A DNA stretch of 64,000 bases from Paragordius varius (taxonomy: Eukaryota; Nematomorpha). Each line of letters opens with the position of its first letter. Position 1 is the stretch's first letter. This document shows positions 1-11,060 of the stretch, piece after piece. Location of the stretch: the NCBI GenBank assembly GCA_964247055.1, contig OZ176054.1, forward strand, positions 2,232,001 to 2,296,000. Direction: 5' to 3'. Below the pieces are notes generated by a model. That model ran no database searches, was not told the DNA's origin, and worked only from the letters and a program-made list of their open reading frames with translations. Both the position numbers and the translations under genes were made by a program.

Positions 1-298
1 AGATGAAATGGTTTAAACACTTTATATTTTACCAAATATTTGATTTTTAATCTGCATGAAGTGGTCAATTATCCCAATTTGTAGCGCATATAGACATAAA
101 TGTTTCAACTATAATTACTTGATGAATATATGTTCCACGTTCCATTGGCTAGTTTTTTTTATAAGCGATCACAGTTATGGATATAATCATAACTGGTGTG
201 TATAATATTTACTAAATGTGCTTAAAAAATTAAATTAGGTTTAAAAATACAGCTCTGTCTACAAAATTGCTAGGTTAAATAAATAGTTTTGGATAAAA

Positions 299-505
299 CA
301 GTCGTACTGAAACCACGGCCCCAAAATGCATTGTTATGGCCCTTAATCATTTATGAAAAATATTTTGATGTATATATTATGAGTAAAAATATCGGCAAAA
401 GGGCCAAACAGATATGAAATTCTAATCGGTTTTATATGGTGCACGGCGTTCCGAGACAAGATAGGGTTTTGCGGACCTTCAAAACTTTTTGTTATCACAC
501 CACTG
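299..505. mobile_element. hAT-type MITE with perfect 8-bp target duplication
   Basis: A 207-bp non-coding element. It starts CAGTCGTACTGAAACCACGG and ends with TTATCACACCACTG, a weakly matching inverted end. It is flanked on both sides by GGATAAAA (291-298 and 506-513), an 8-bp duplication as made by hAT transposases. The interior shares the stretch around TATATGGTGCACGG...GAGACAAGATA with the element at 60798-60984, so the two are one family. The end sequence also resembles the larger hAT element starting at 4859, which may have mobilised it. Confidence 0.8.
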
Positions 506-513
506 GGATAAAA

Positions 514-3500
514 TATATATTTTCTCATATCAAGAAGATATGATTTAAATCTAAAAATAAATTATTGAACACCTCATCCATGAAGTATAACTTATTAGCT
601 TCGAACAAAGACTTAGGACATGACTGAGTACTTTTCTTTTTGACATAGAGCATATTCAGATTTATTAACCAATGTGCCAAATTATTTTATGAAAACATAC
701 CAATTAGTATTTAACTAAATATAGTGAGCTTTAACTTTCATTATTGTATCAATAAGATATTTATGCCAATATCTCGAATGCATTTTTAAATGTGTTCTGG
801 TTCTGGGGAAACATTATGTCAACTTAAATTTAAGTATTCAAAAACCATAAACTATAAAAACTTTAAATTACTAAACTTTGTCCACTAACTTTTTGTCCTA
901 AACAAGCCATGTGGGTAATTTCTTATTACAGTAACTATCAAGGTTTGTCATATAATTAAATGAGTTGAAACCTTATCCTGAAAATAAATTTCTATCTTGT
1001 ATACACAACTTTTAAATCGATTTTATATAAAAAAAGTGTGATCCGCATAAACATATCATTAAAGCATTATCAAATAGTCCGATATGTTAACTCTTTGAAT
1101 CATGCCCAAAAAATATTAACACCTGACTAAAGCCAATGATGAAATATTACTTGCTGTTTTTGCAATGGAAATTTAACCGGCTTTTTTTACTTTTAAACTT
1201 TATAAAATTAAACAGATTAAAAAATTGTTCTAAAAGATTTTTATTTCAATTAACCATGGTGTGTACTCTTTCGATTCTAAAAACTATGAAAATTAAAATT
1301 TGTCTCAAATTCCTAGAGAGGTCGTTAATTGGATAAATGATATGACAAAAATTTTTGATCTTACGGTCCTTAAAATTAATAATATCCATCAAATCAAACA
1401 CAAAATTAGATAATCTACTATCAATTATTTTATTTTTGATGGCAGAAATGTTACACAGTCTAAGAAAATATAATTAATAATTTTCAATCCACCAACAAAA
1501 TATTGTATTATCTTTTCAAATTTTTAAGTTCATCAAAAATTTTGAGACGAAAAATAGTGTTGATTAGAATCAATATCCAATATTTTTGACAATATCGCAT
1601 TCTCCAGAGATTTCTTTAAGCCATTCCAAGAAAACTTGAAGGAATCCTTAAAAATATATTTTTTAATAAAAAAATTTAAAAATTAATTGTAAATTTTTTT
1701 CAAAAAAAATACATCCAATTACAAAAAATGTGGCTTATTTAAACTTGTTTGTATTAATATTTTAAAAGTGGTCAATGTTTTCGGGTTGATATAAATTAAT
1801 CATTACTCTATAATTGAAAAATTTCGAATTCTGGGCAGATACTTTTTGAGGACGGGTCAAATTCTAATATTTCCTTTATAATTTGCAAACATAAATATGC
1901 ACCCGAAATATTTTTAATAATTATGTAAATAAAATTATATATATCTCAAAATCATAGGCCCCGATTATTTGTATTTTAATTTCAAAATATGCTTCACTTT
2001 TTCGTTAAACTTGTTGTCGGCAAATCTAATTTGAGGAATTTTTAATTTTATTAAGATTTTTTATTATAAAAAATTTAGATTATCAAAAGGGAAAATGGTG
2101 TGTTGATTGCTTTTTTATTGCGTTTATATGTCTCAGGTAAATTATATAAAAAATTAATTGTTACCATTAAAATTTAAAGTAAACCTTTATAAACTATATT
2201 TCGGGAAAATTTAATAAAATTATTTGCTTGAGGTAGAGATTTCTGACAGTTTCCTGGTATAAGGTAAACACACTATTAAGATGTTAAAATTTTATTATCT
2301 AGCTACTTCAGAATTTTTTATTTGAATTTTTATCTGTATATAGTCAATTTTACTCTTTGAATATAATTCTAACACAAATATTTTAAAACATTTTTAAGGG
2401 TTTAAATTGAAAAAAACGATTTTATTTATCTTTTACAGTAAAATTAAAATTATACGGACAAAATGTGAAAATATAAAGGCAAAATTTTTTTTCTAAAAGA
2501 CAACCATTTTTATATATAATTCCATGTAGCTTCAGGGTATGAAATAGAGATGTAAATTGGTAACACATTCAATTATATTTTATATTTGTAACTAATTATA
2601 AGGGAAAAAATAAGGTGTAAAATAGTTGTTTAGAAAATTTGTCTTTATATATATATGTTTTGTCCGTATAAATTCAATTTTCAAAGGTTTAAATTAAATA
2701 ATCGTTGTTGAATAACTGGTAAGAAAACAGAAAACCAGACACGTTTTTAAAACCGTAATTACGGTTGTTATATATATATATTTTTTTCAGAGAAATAGAT
2801 TAAAATAATTTGTGGCTAATATGTATATTTGCAGCTCCAAAAGCTAAGAGATTTTAATAAGTTAAAAAGTTTAAAATTAGAAGCATTTACCAATGAACGT
2901 GTAATTTATTTTTGCAATAAACAAATGGATTTTAACATTTCAGCGAAAAAGTTTTACTATTTTTTATTTTATTGTACGTTTAAAAATAAAAATCGAAGAT
3001 ATTAATAAATTTTAACAAAATAGTATTTTAGACCTAGTCTTCCCAAAAAATAGATAAACTATTTAATAAATTGATTTTCAAAATTTTAATTTCATTTAGG
3101 ACCTAAAAGTTATTCTATCTTGTCAATTTCGATCCCTCCAGTTAATACATATTTCAAGTAAAAATCTGCGTTTTACTAAACCTTTCAAATCATTGAAATG
3201 TATGCTTTTTTCAAAAAATATGGGGTCTAAAGGTTTTTATTAAGCTTTTTCGCTTCCAAGTTTCTCATAAATAATTTTGTAATTAATTAGGAAGCTATTG
3301 TCTAAATCTGTTAATAAATTTCATTTTTTTTTAAAAAAAATTAACTACCATAAATCATTTGGTTTTATATATTTATACAAAATTTCTTAACAAAACCAGG
3401 TAAAATGTATCATAGTGTTTATTTAAACCCATTGATTAATCTGTTATTTATATCATTAATAATTGAGTTTGATATATATATTATCAAAATTTTGGCAAAA

Positions 3501-4850
3501 ACTACATTTTTATTAATAACATATATAGACTAATATAATTATTATTATTAATTTATAAAGGATGCTAGTTAGGATTTGCAGTTATGGAGTAGTTTGTAAT
3601 ATAACAACAAAATTGATTAATAAGGTTGAGGCTTTCTTTTTCACTAATAATAAATACATGAAATCAAAAAATATGGAATTTATCATTTTTACTGTTTCCT
3701 CATTAATAAAAGTTATTAGTTATTATATTTTGATATTTTATAGAGTATCAGTCACAGTAAAATTTATATTTTTTTAACAAAATTAATATAGAGAGGAAAC
3801 CCCGAATAATTACGAATGTGGTGATCTTATTAATAAAGAGTGAATTTTTCGTCGTTCATGATCATTCTATATATATAAATAAATAGATAAATAATTTGAC
3901 CAATTCTCGTAATTTTTCATCACATTAATTTGTGAACAATATCATCGAAAATTATTATTTTTACACATCTTTTTACATAACAAAACAATAACATTTTTTT
4001 CTGTAGATCTTTTTTATTATATATATAATATATAATAACAAAATTGACCAATATCTAATATTTTATATTTTATACATTATTATTATTAATGATATTTCCA
4101 ATTAAGGTTTGTGTTTGTGGTTTTTTTTTTGAAGAGTGCTTAAATCCTCTATTCTAGCGCGGCTTTTATTTCTCGCCTATTGTGTTTTTATCTTATGACA
4201 ATTTTAGATTTTCCAACATATATAAAAGTAAAGACATAGTCGGCAAAAATAATGTTAATCAAATAAATAATCAAATAAATAAATTGATTAAATGGGAATC
4301 AAAATAAGAGGGGAACACACACACACTAAAAAAATTAAGAAAAATAGAGACAAATTCAACCAACATTTTCACGCATTTCAAAAATGCTCGCTTTTGAATC
4401 ACATTTCAAAAAACATTCTAAATAATTTGATTAAAAAGGCATTTAAGGATATTCTGAGAGATAGTTTTTATTTATTATTATAATTTTGCTTGTGGTGCTT
4501 TAATTTAAAATCATTGTGTGCGTTATCAAAGAGATTTTGATTTTTCGCCGCTCAATCATTTTAATGGGCAAAAACATGATTTTTACGAAAACCTTTTGTT
4601 AAAATTATAATTGGAAAATTTAAGAAACGAAAATCAATGACCCTAATTTAGAGTTGCCTCCTCATTCTTATTTTTTAATTAAAAATGAAAAGTATCTAAA
4701 AGATGGTTAGTTTATTTATGGATTTTTAAAACTTTTAATTGCTAAAATACTTTAAATTTTACAAATTTCAGTCTTGTATTGAAAATATATCAGTTATGAT
4801 TCATTGACTCTATCAATAACACAATTTACCTTTGGGCATCATCTTTAAAT
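514..4850. other. A+T-rich non-coding stretch
   Basis: No gene, RNA or recognisable transposon was found here. Open frames are short (at most 71 codons), rich in F, I, K, L and N, and resemble no family I know. The sequence is mostly poly-A/poly-T runs and short TA-rich tracts. Tiny-intron genes of the kind seen elsewhere in this window could be missed by eye. Confidence 0.5.
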
Positions 4851-5337
4851 ATTTAAACCAGTGATACTCAAACCGCGGCCCGCGGGCCGCATGCGGCCCT
4901 AAGAGTTCTTTAAAATTGCCCTATGACCATATTGATACTTATTATTTTTTTAACACATAAACGATTTTCGATCATTTTAATAATAATTTATTTTCTTTAA
5001 TTTAATTTTGGTAGTTTTTATTTTTTACCCAATTCGAAATGTAGAAAAATTTCCCTATATTAAAATAAGTTAAAAATTTTGGCCCACGTTGTTTCTGTTT
5101 CTGTTTTTTTTCTATTTTGAAATTTTTATTGCATTCCTTTTTTGTATTTAGGCAAGCCTTTCACCCAAACTTGCATATACATAATCTTTTCTATCCTGCC
5201 TCATTTTTTATAATTCCCCATAAAATATTTTTCAAACAAACATCATTAAATTCTAACTTGTTTTTTTATAGCGTAATTCAAATTATATTTGTATTTTTTG
5301 ATAAAATTTACATAATATTTAAATATAAATTCAAAGG

Positions 5338-6410
5338 ATGACATCTTATACTAAAATACGTAAATTATCCAATGAAAATCGCTCTTTAAAAAGAATGGGA
5401 AGAAAAATTCTTTGTCGTTTAAATAAAAATGTTGTTACCTGCCTTATATGTAAGGACAACATAATTATAAAAAATACAATATTGAAAAAAATTTTACAAT
5501 CCTTCTCATCTATTACCAGAAAATCATGAGGAAAAACGAAAAATATAAAAAGATTAAGGAATTATACTAGAGAGACCGCTGTAAATTCGAAAACCTTCTG
5601 AAAGATATCCACAGTGAGTTTTATTATATTCTTTTGTACACCGCTGTGAAATGGCTAAGCCTTAGCAAAGTATTAAATAGATTTTTTGTTTTAAGATATG
5701 AAATTCTATTATTTATAAAACAGAAAGTTTGACGAGGAAATTAATAGTGACATATGATGGGTTTTATTAGCCTACCTTTGCAACATTACTTATAAACTTT
5801 TTTAGTACGTCGTCAAGGAAGTTAAATAAAAACCCAATTTGCTAATCAAATATCTTTAAAAATTAATAATATAAACTAGATTTTATAAATTAAACACTCC
5901 TATATTTTCCAACACTTAAAACGATTCATGGAGAAAATATGGAATTTACCGTGGAGGTTATTTCACTAATAGACAATTATTTAACATTTTTATTTAATAA
6001 AAAATTCAGATTTAGGAATTAAGAAATATTAAAAATTGCTTAAAACTCGTTGAAAATCCATGATAGATATATTCAATATTAAACAACTTGAGCATTTCGG
6101 TTTTGATCAGGCGCATATCATTGAAGACTTCGTATGTTTTAAATATTCCAATTTTTTAAAGAGAATCGTAGAGAAGAAAGATATGTAGAGTTTTGGCAAG
6201 ATGTGCCAAATAAATATGAAAATATAAAAAAATGTGCTCAAGTTATCCTAACTCTTTTTCCCTCATTATACGTGTGAGACGTCATATTCAAAAATAAAAT
6301 ATGTCAAGAATACATACAGAAATCGCTTAACCGATGATCATATGGACGACGTATTAAGATTGGCCTGTCATGTGGTGAAACCGAATTTGTCAAAAAACAT
6401 TGGTTAATAT
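5338..6410 (+). pseudogene. Remnant of hAT (ZBED5/FAM200-like) transposase
   Basis: The remnant begins at an ATG (5338). The first open piece reads MTSYTKIRKLSNENRSLKR and then has a CLICKD zinc-finger half, the typical opening of ZBED5-like hAT transposases. After about 190 bases the frame is lost. The next recognisable segment lies at 6190-6410, with FWQDVPNKY and a run ending RLTDDHMDDVLRLACHVVKP, matching the conserved C-terminal hAT dimer region. A full transposase of this type is about 600 residues; here roughly 150 can be recognised. It is a relic with no expected function. Confidence 0.7.
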
Positions 6411-6950
6411 CGAAATAAAAATTGTTATCAAAATATTTTAATTTAAATTAAATGGAAAATCTTAGCTGGTTTTACATGCGATCCGCAAAAAATTCATTGT
6501 GCTGATTTAAAGTATAAATATTTGCATATGTGTTAAATAGCTATGTATTTGCCATTATAAGGATCATGGCTAAGGTGACCAGACGTCCCGCTTTTGGCGG
6601 GACAGTCCCGCTTTTTCACACTTTGTCCCGCCTCCCGCTACGTTTTAAAATGTCCCGCTTTTTCACGATTATATAAAAAAAATTTTTTAATACAAATAAA
6701 TTTTTTTATCCGTTTAAATTTTAAATTAAAATTTTTTATTTTTATTTTAAAAATATTTATTTTTTTTCGAATTTATATCATATTATACACTTTGCTTCCT
6801 ACTACTACTGTCATCATTATCAAAAGCCAAGTTAATACCACAAATCGGTAGCTTAAAAGACAAATTGATACCACAAATCGGTACCTTACAAGTTTATTCT
6901 AGAAAATTAAGGTAATATAATATTTATTATACTAATAGTAGTTTATAAAT

Positions 6951-8640
6951 ATGAGCACAAAAAGAGGTAATTCAACGATGAATTAATGAAAGATTTTCCT
7001 TTAGCAAAAAAACGAAGAATGAATCATTTGTTAAATGTCTTATATGCGAGGGGGAATTCACCCTAGCACATGGAAGCATGATACTACAAAGCATATGGAA
7101 ACACAGAAACATAAAAAACGTTTATATATGGCGGCATCCTCTTACAAAATGAGCGATTTTTTTCGAAAAACCGCATTTGGAGTCTTTTCACGCCGTTAAT
7201 CACAATCATTCCTTTAGATCTATGGACTGTATCTAGGTTTTTCGCACATTATTCCATAAAAAATTTACATGTGCCCGTATAAAGGCCAAAGCCATTGTGT
7301 GCAATGTCCTTTCGCCACATGCATTTTGTGAAATACAAAAAGATTTGCTGAAAATTAATATCTTATCCCTATACTCTGATGCATCAAATCACCATGAAGC
7401 AAAATTATTTCCCAAAATTTCAGATTTAATTTCTCTACCCGGTGTAAATTCCGAAAGTATATTTACTCCAATAATGAATATTCTAGAAAAAAATAATTTA
7501 AAAGACAAAATTATCGCATATTGCGCTGACAACACCAATACGAACTTTGGTGGAAAAGCAAGGAGGGGAACAAAAAATACTTTTCATAAATTAACAGATA
7601 ATCTTAATCAAAACATTATTGGCGTAGGGTGTGCAGCGCATATAATACACAACGCTATTCAAACAGCTGCAGATTTGTTGCCCTTAGATGTGGAAAATGT
7701 AGTTGTTAAAATATATTCCTATTTTTATGTATACACGGTACGTGTTGAAACGATTAAAGAATTCTGTGAAAATGCAGAAATATCAAAAAATGCTTGGATA
7801 TTGTAAAACTCGTTGGTTAGCTTTTATGTCAGCTATCGAAAGTATTTTAAAAATGTATGATCCTTTAAAATTTTTTTTATCACGGGACAAATGTCCTTCA
7901 ACTTTAAAAAAGTTTTTTGAAAGTGATTCTTCAAAAATATGGTTATTCTTACATAATCAAGCTTCTCTGTTTCAAAATGTTATTAAATTTATAGAAGGTG
8001 ACAAAATCTCGGCAATCGAAGTAGCCAATGAAGTTAGTAACCTAAAATTCCAATGTCAAGAACGGTTAGAAAATAATTTTATACCATTAACCATCCGTAT
8101 TATAATAAATAATTTAGAAAAACAAGGCTTAATAAATCGCCAAGATATCCTGTACCATATAAAAATGTTTTATACTAACTGTAAAGATTATTTGGAAGAT
8201 TGGACGACGCAATTCAATGAAATTGATCATTTTCATTGGATAACATTAAAATCAGAATTTAATTGGTGCGATGTTCAGAAATCATGATTATATCTGCTCC
8301 CAAAAATTATCAAAAAGTAATCTTTCAGAAAATGATCTTTTTTCTAAACTATTAGTTAAAAGATATATTAATAATGAAAAACTTAAATTATGGACAAAAG
8401 AAAAATATACAGTAGAAAAGAAATGGTTGGAAATATTTCATCATTTTGAAGCCAACTATAATACATACAATAATATTTTAAAAATTGTGGAATTCGCACT
8501 ATCTTTACCTGGAACCAACGCTGCTACTGAGCGCGTTTTTTTCCACAGTAAATCAGGCGTGGACATTGGAAAAATCAAATTTAAATGTTGAAACTTTAAA
8601 GGCCGTCTTATCTGTCAAATATAATTTGACAAATTCTTGT
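6951..8640 (+). pseudogene. hAT transposase of composite copy 1, frameshifted
   Basis: The remnant starts at ATG 6951 (MSTKRG). The frame breaks at once, where the sister copy (ATG at 55002) has four more bases. The best open pieces are 7297-7806, 7703-8287 and 8271-8591, which overlap in different frames, so at least two or three frameshifts are present. Recognisable transposase landmarks are the first acidic site in LYSDASNHHEAKLFP, the second in CADNTNTNFGGKARRG, the GVGCAAHIIHNAI block, and the C-terminal SLPGTNAATERVF dimer motif. These are standard hAT (RNase H-like, dimer domain) features. It is not expected to make active enzyme. Confidence 0.85.
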
Positions 8641-8769
8641 AAAGACTTTTCTACAATATTTTAAAAAATGATGACAATCTGCTAAAACGCATTCGCTCAA
8701 AAAAATATACCAATGAATAAAATATTTTCTTATAATTAAGTTTTTTTGTTAAAAAATAAACAAAATTAC

Positions 8770-9540
8770 TTAAAATATTGTGTAAGTCTTCATAATTTGT
8801 CAAATTATATTTGAACACATAAAATGGTTTTTATTCAACATTTAAATTTGATTTCGTGTCCTTACTTAATTTACTGTGGAAAAACGCGTTCAATAGCAGT
8901 GGTTCAGGTAAAGATAATGCAAATTCTACATTAAAATATTGTATGGAACATAATTTGTTTAAAAATGATTATTTTAACCATTTCTATCCTACGTTTTTTC
9001 TGTTGTCCATAATTTAAGTTTTCATTCAATATATTTATTTAATAATGAAACTTCATAAAAAGTGTCATTGTGCACCGTCTTGTCTTCCAAATAATCGTCT
9101 CTGTTTGTATAAAACATTTTTATATTCTGGATATTCATTGAGCCTTGTTTTTCTGGATGTTTTATAATATTGCGATTAGGTAATGGTATATTTTCTAACC
9201 TTTTTTGACTTGGAATTTTGACCTTTGTCCTGTGATAAAAAATAGGATTCTAGGAGATCACATTTTTATAAATATTTCAATCGCTGGCAAAAGAGCTAAC
9301 CAACAGTTCTACAATATCCAAGCATTTTAACATCTATATTTTCTACATCCAGGGTTAACAAATCAGTAGCTGTCTGAATAGCGTTGTGTATCTGCCAATA
9401 ATTTTTTAATTAAGATTATTCGCTAAATTGTGAAAATATTTTTTGTGCCGCTTCTTGCATCACCCAGCGCACTTTGTGATGATTTCGTCTTTATTATTCT
9501 TTTCTAGAATATTACAATCACTTCACCCTTTGTTCGTGCA
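8770..9540 (-). pseudogene. Decayed inverted second copy of the hAT transposase region
   Basis: Read on the minus strand, this stretch repeats sequence from the left arm of the same element: the TATGGACAAAAG-like C-terminal region, the GGATATTGTA...GTTGGTTAGCT segment, and the block around the internal histidine motif. It has internal deletions and many stops. The matching inverted arm is also present in the element at 52324-55562 (there at about 52450-53290). The duplication therefore predates the transposition of both copies. Confidence 0.75.
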
Positions 9541-9801
9541 CATGTAAATTTAATGAATAAGGTACAAACAACCTGTAAGGTACAAATTTTTTATTTTTAT
9601 AATGTATTTGTGTTAAAAATAAATAAATATTACAATAATTTTTTGTATAAAAATTATTGGTTGTACCCCCCAATGACCCCCTCTCAGATTTGTCCCGCTT
9701 TTTCCTTAAAAAAATCTGGTCACCTTAATCATGGCCCTCGAAAACAAAATATATTTTATTTGGCCCGTCAAATTTTTTTGGTGAGTACCACTGATTTAAA
9801 C

Positions 9802-10099
9802 CCCTAATTTTATTTCACCCTAAAATATTTCAAATTAATTATGTGTTTCTGTCCGTTGACCCATAAAATTTAAATATTTGACTTATAAAACTGTTTTATA
9901 TCGTAAAAGTTATAAAGTATATATATAAATATATGCCAGGTGTAATAAGATTTGACTGGTTTAATTTAGAGAATAATTTAGCGAAAAAGTGCGCAGGCGA
10001 TAAATTTATCCGGGCCCATTTTCTTTATTACTGAATTCCAAACACACACAATGTGCTTTCGCAAAGAACTAGCCTCTTGTTCTTACAGTTCAATCATGT
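9802..10099. other. Short non-coding gap
   Basis: A+T-rich sequence between the nested hAT pair and the mariner relic. The last part may belong to the 5' flank or terminal region of the mariner, but I could not identify a terminal inverted repeat. Confidence 0.3.
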
Positions 10100-11060
10100 C
10101 GATTGCCTGAAAGGAACAATGCGGATGCATTGCCATAACAAAAAATATTAAATTTTTATTTGTTGTTAGAAATATATGATGAACATGATCGATGAACACA
10201 TGTGACTACGCTTCGAAGTAATAAAAGTTGTGATTTCATGTAAAGTTTAAGCGCTCTGGTAGACCACACAAATAGAAAGAATGTGCAAGAGTTATTGGAT
10301 GATGCCCAACTCAAAATTAACAACAATTGGCTGAAGTATTATATATATCACAAAAAACAATTAATAGTTGATAACGAGCAATGGGTAGGACCAATAAACT
10401 CAGTAAATGGGTTTCACATAATTTAAAACGAATCGAGAATCGTAAAGTGACTTGTAGAATCCTCCTTCAAAGTCAGAAAAAGAATCATTTTGGCATTAAA
10501 TTGAAAGGGTGATAAGAAACAACTTTATTTTGTGATTCCAAAGAGAGAAAATTTTGACTTTCATCTTGCCAAGCCAGTCCATTACCACCGAGGCCAAATC
10601 GCATCGGCAAGGATACCGTGCTCTGTGTCTGATGGAATCAGAGCGATATTGTTTACTATTAACTTTTGAAACCCAGTTAAACCGTTTATACAGAGCGCTA
10701 TTGCCAAAAAATGATTAATTTGAACCATGCATTATTGAAAAAGAACCGGAACAGAAGACATAACAAAGTGATTTTGCTAAGCGACAATACGCCGTCTCAA
10801 AGAGCGAAACGAGTAATTTACCTTGAAATAAATAGTAAATTCTTTGTTAACCGTTGTCTCCTGACCTGGAACCATCTGACTAATACAATTTTGCATCAAT
10901 GAAGGAGCAGATTGAATAATTTTAATGGTTTGTCGCAAAAGTCAGTTTTTCTGGCACATTTATATGGTACTTTAGCGATAAGGAAATGTAGAGAAGCCGA
11001 TGTGCATTATTATGAATATGCTCAAATATTATTTATTACCAATATCATATACACAAAAAT
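10100..11060 (+). pseudogene. Tc1/mariner-family transposase relic, copy 1
   Basis: The conceptual + strand reads as a mariner transposase broken by many stops and shifts. It begins near 10101 with the counterpart of MPKNDLRHALP seen in copy 2. Next come QLAEVLYISQKTINS, AMGRTNKLSKWVSHNL (the linker found in many mariners) and NLNHALLKKN. The catalytic-region block VILLSDNTPSQ follows at about 10770-10800, where active mariners have LLHDNAR. The tail near 10920-11000 resembles the C-terminal FWxxGIxxLPxRW region. Length is close to a full mariner open frame (about 340 codons). Terminal repeats and the TA duplication were not found. Confidence 0.75.

Larger units (their letters stand above)
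6571..9727 (+). mobile_element. Composite hAT transposon copy 1 (head-to-head inverted duplication)
   Basis: A 3157-bp element starting TAAGGTGACCAG and ending CTGGTCACCTTA. It is flanked by perfect ATCATGGC duplications (6563-6570 and 9728-9735). Sub-terminal GC-rich direct and inverted copies of TCCCGC occur at the left end. The left two thirds carry a transposase on the + strand. The right part (about 8770-9727) is a shorter, decayed copy of the same gene region in inverted orientation, so the element is a large imperfect palindrome centred near 8720. The copy at 52324-55562 has the same layout in the opposite orientation. It sits inside the hAT relic at 4859-9793. Confidence 0.9.
4859..9793 (+). 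mobile_element. Internally deleted ZBED5-like hAT transposon, interrupted by a second hAT
   Basis: The left end is CAGTGATACTCAAACCGCGG and the right end is TGGTGAGTACCACTG. The target duplication ATTTAAAC is perfect (4851-4858 and 9794-9801), which fixes both boundaries. Without the nested element at 6571-9727 and its extra 8-bp repeat, the element is about 1.77 kb. The transposase is broken. Residues near 5338-5470 resemble the BED-finger start of ZBED5/FAM200-type transposases (TKIRKLSNENRS, then CLIC). The stretch 6190-6410 resembles their C-terminal dimerisation region (YRNRLTDDHMDDVLRLA). The middle of the protein is missing. Many stops separate the pieces, so it is inactive. Confidence 0.85.

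Noticed and set aside
1136-1336. Short lysine/phenylalanine/leucine-rich open frame in the 5' non-coding region
   Set aside because: Low-complexity translation of A+T-rich DNA, no family resemblance, no splice context.
3562-3777. 71-codon open frame
   Set aside because: Composition is that of random A+T-rich sequence; no motif and no neighbour that would support it.
6594-6851. 85-codon frame starting MAGQSRFFTLCP
   Set aside because: Translation of hAT sub-terminal repeats (TCCCGC motifs) and a T-rich stretch; not a protein.
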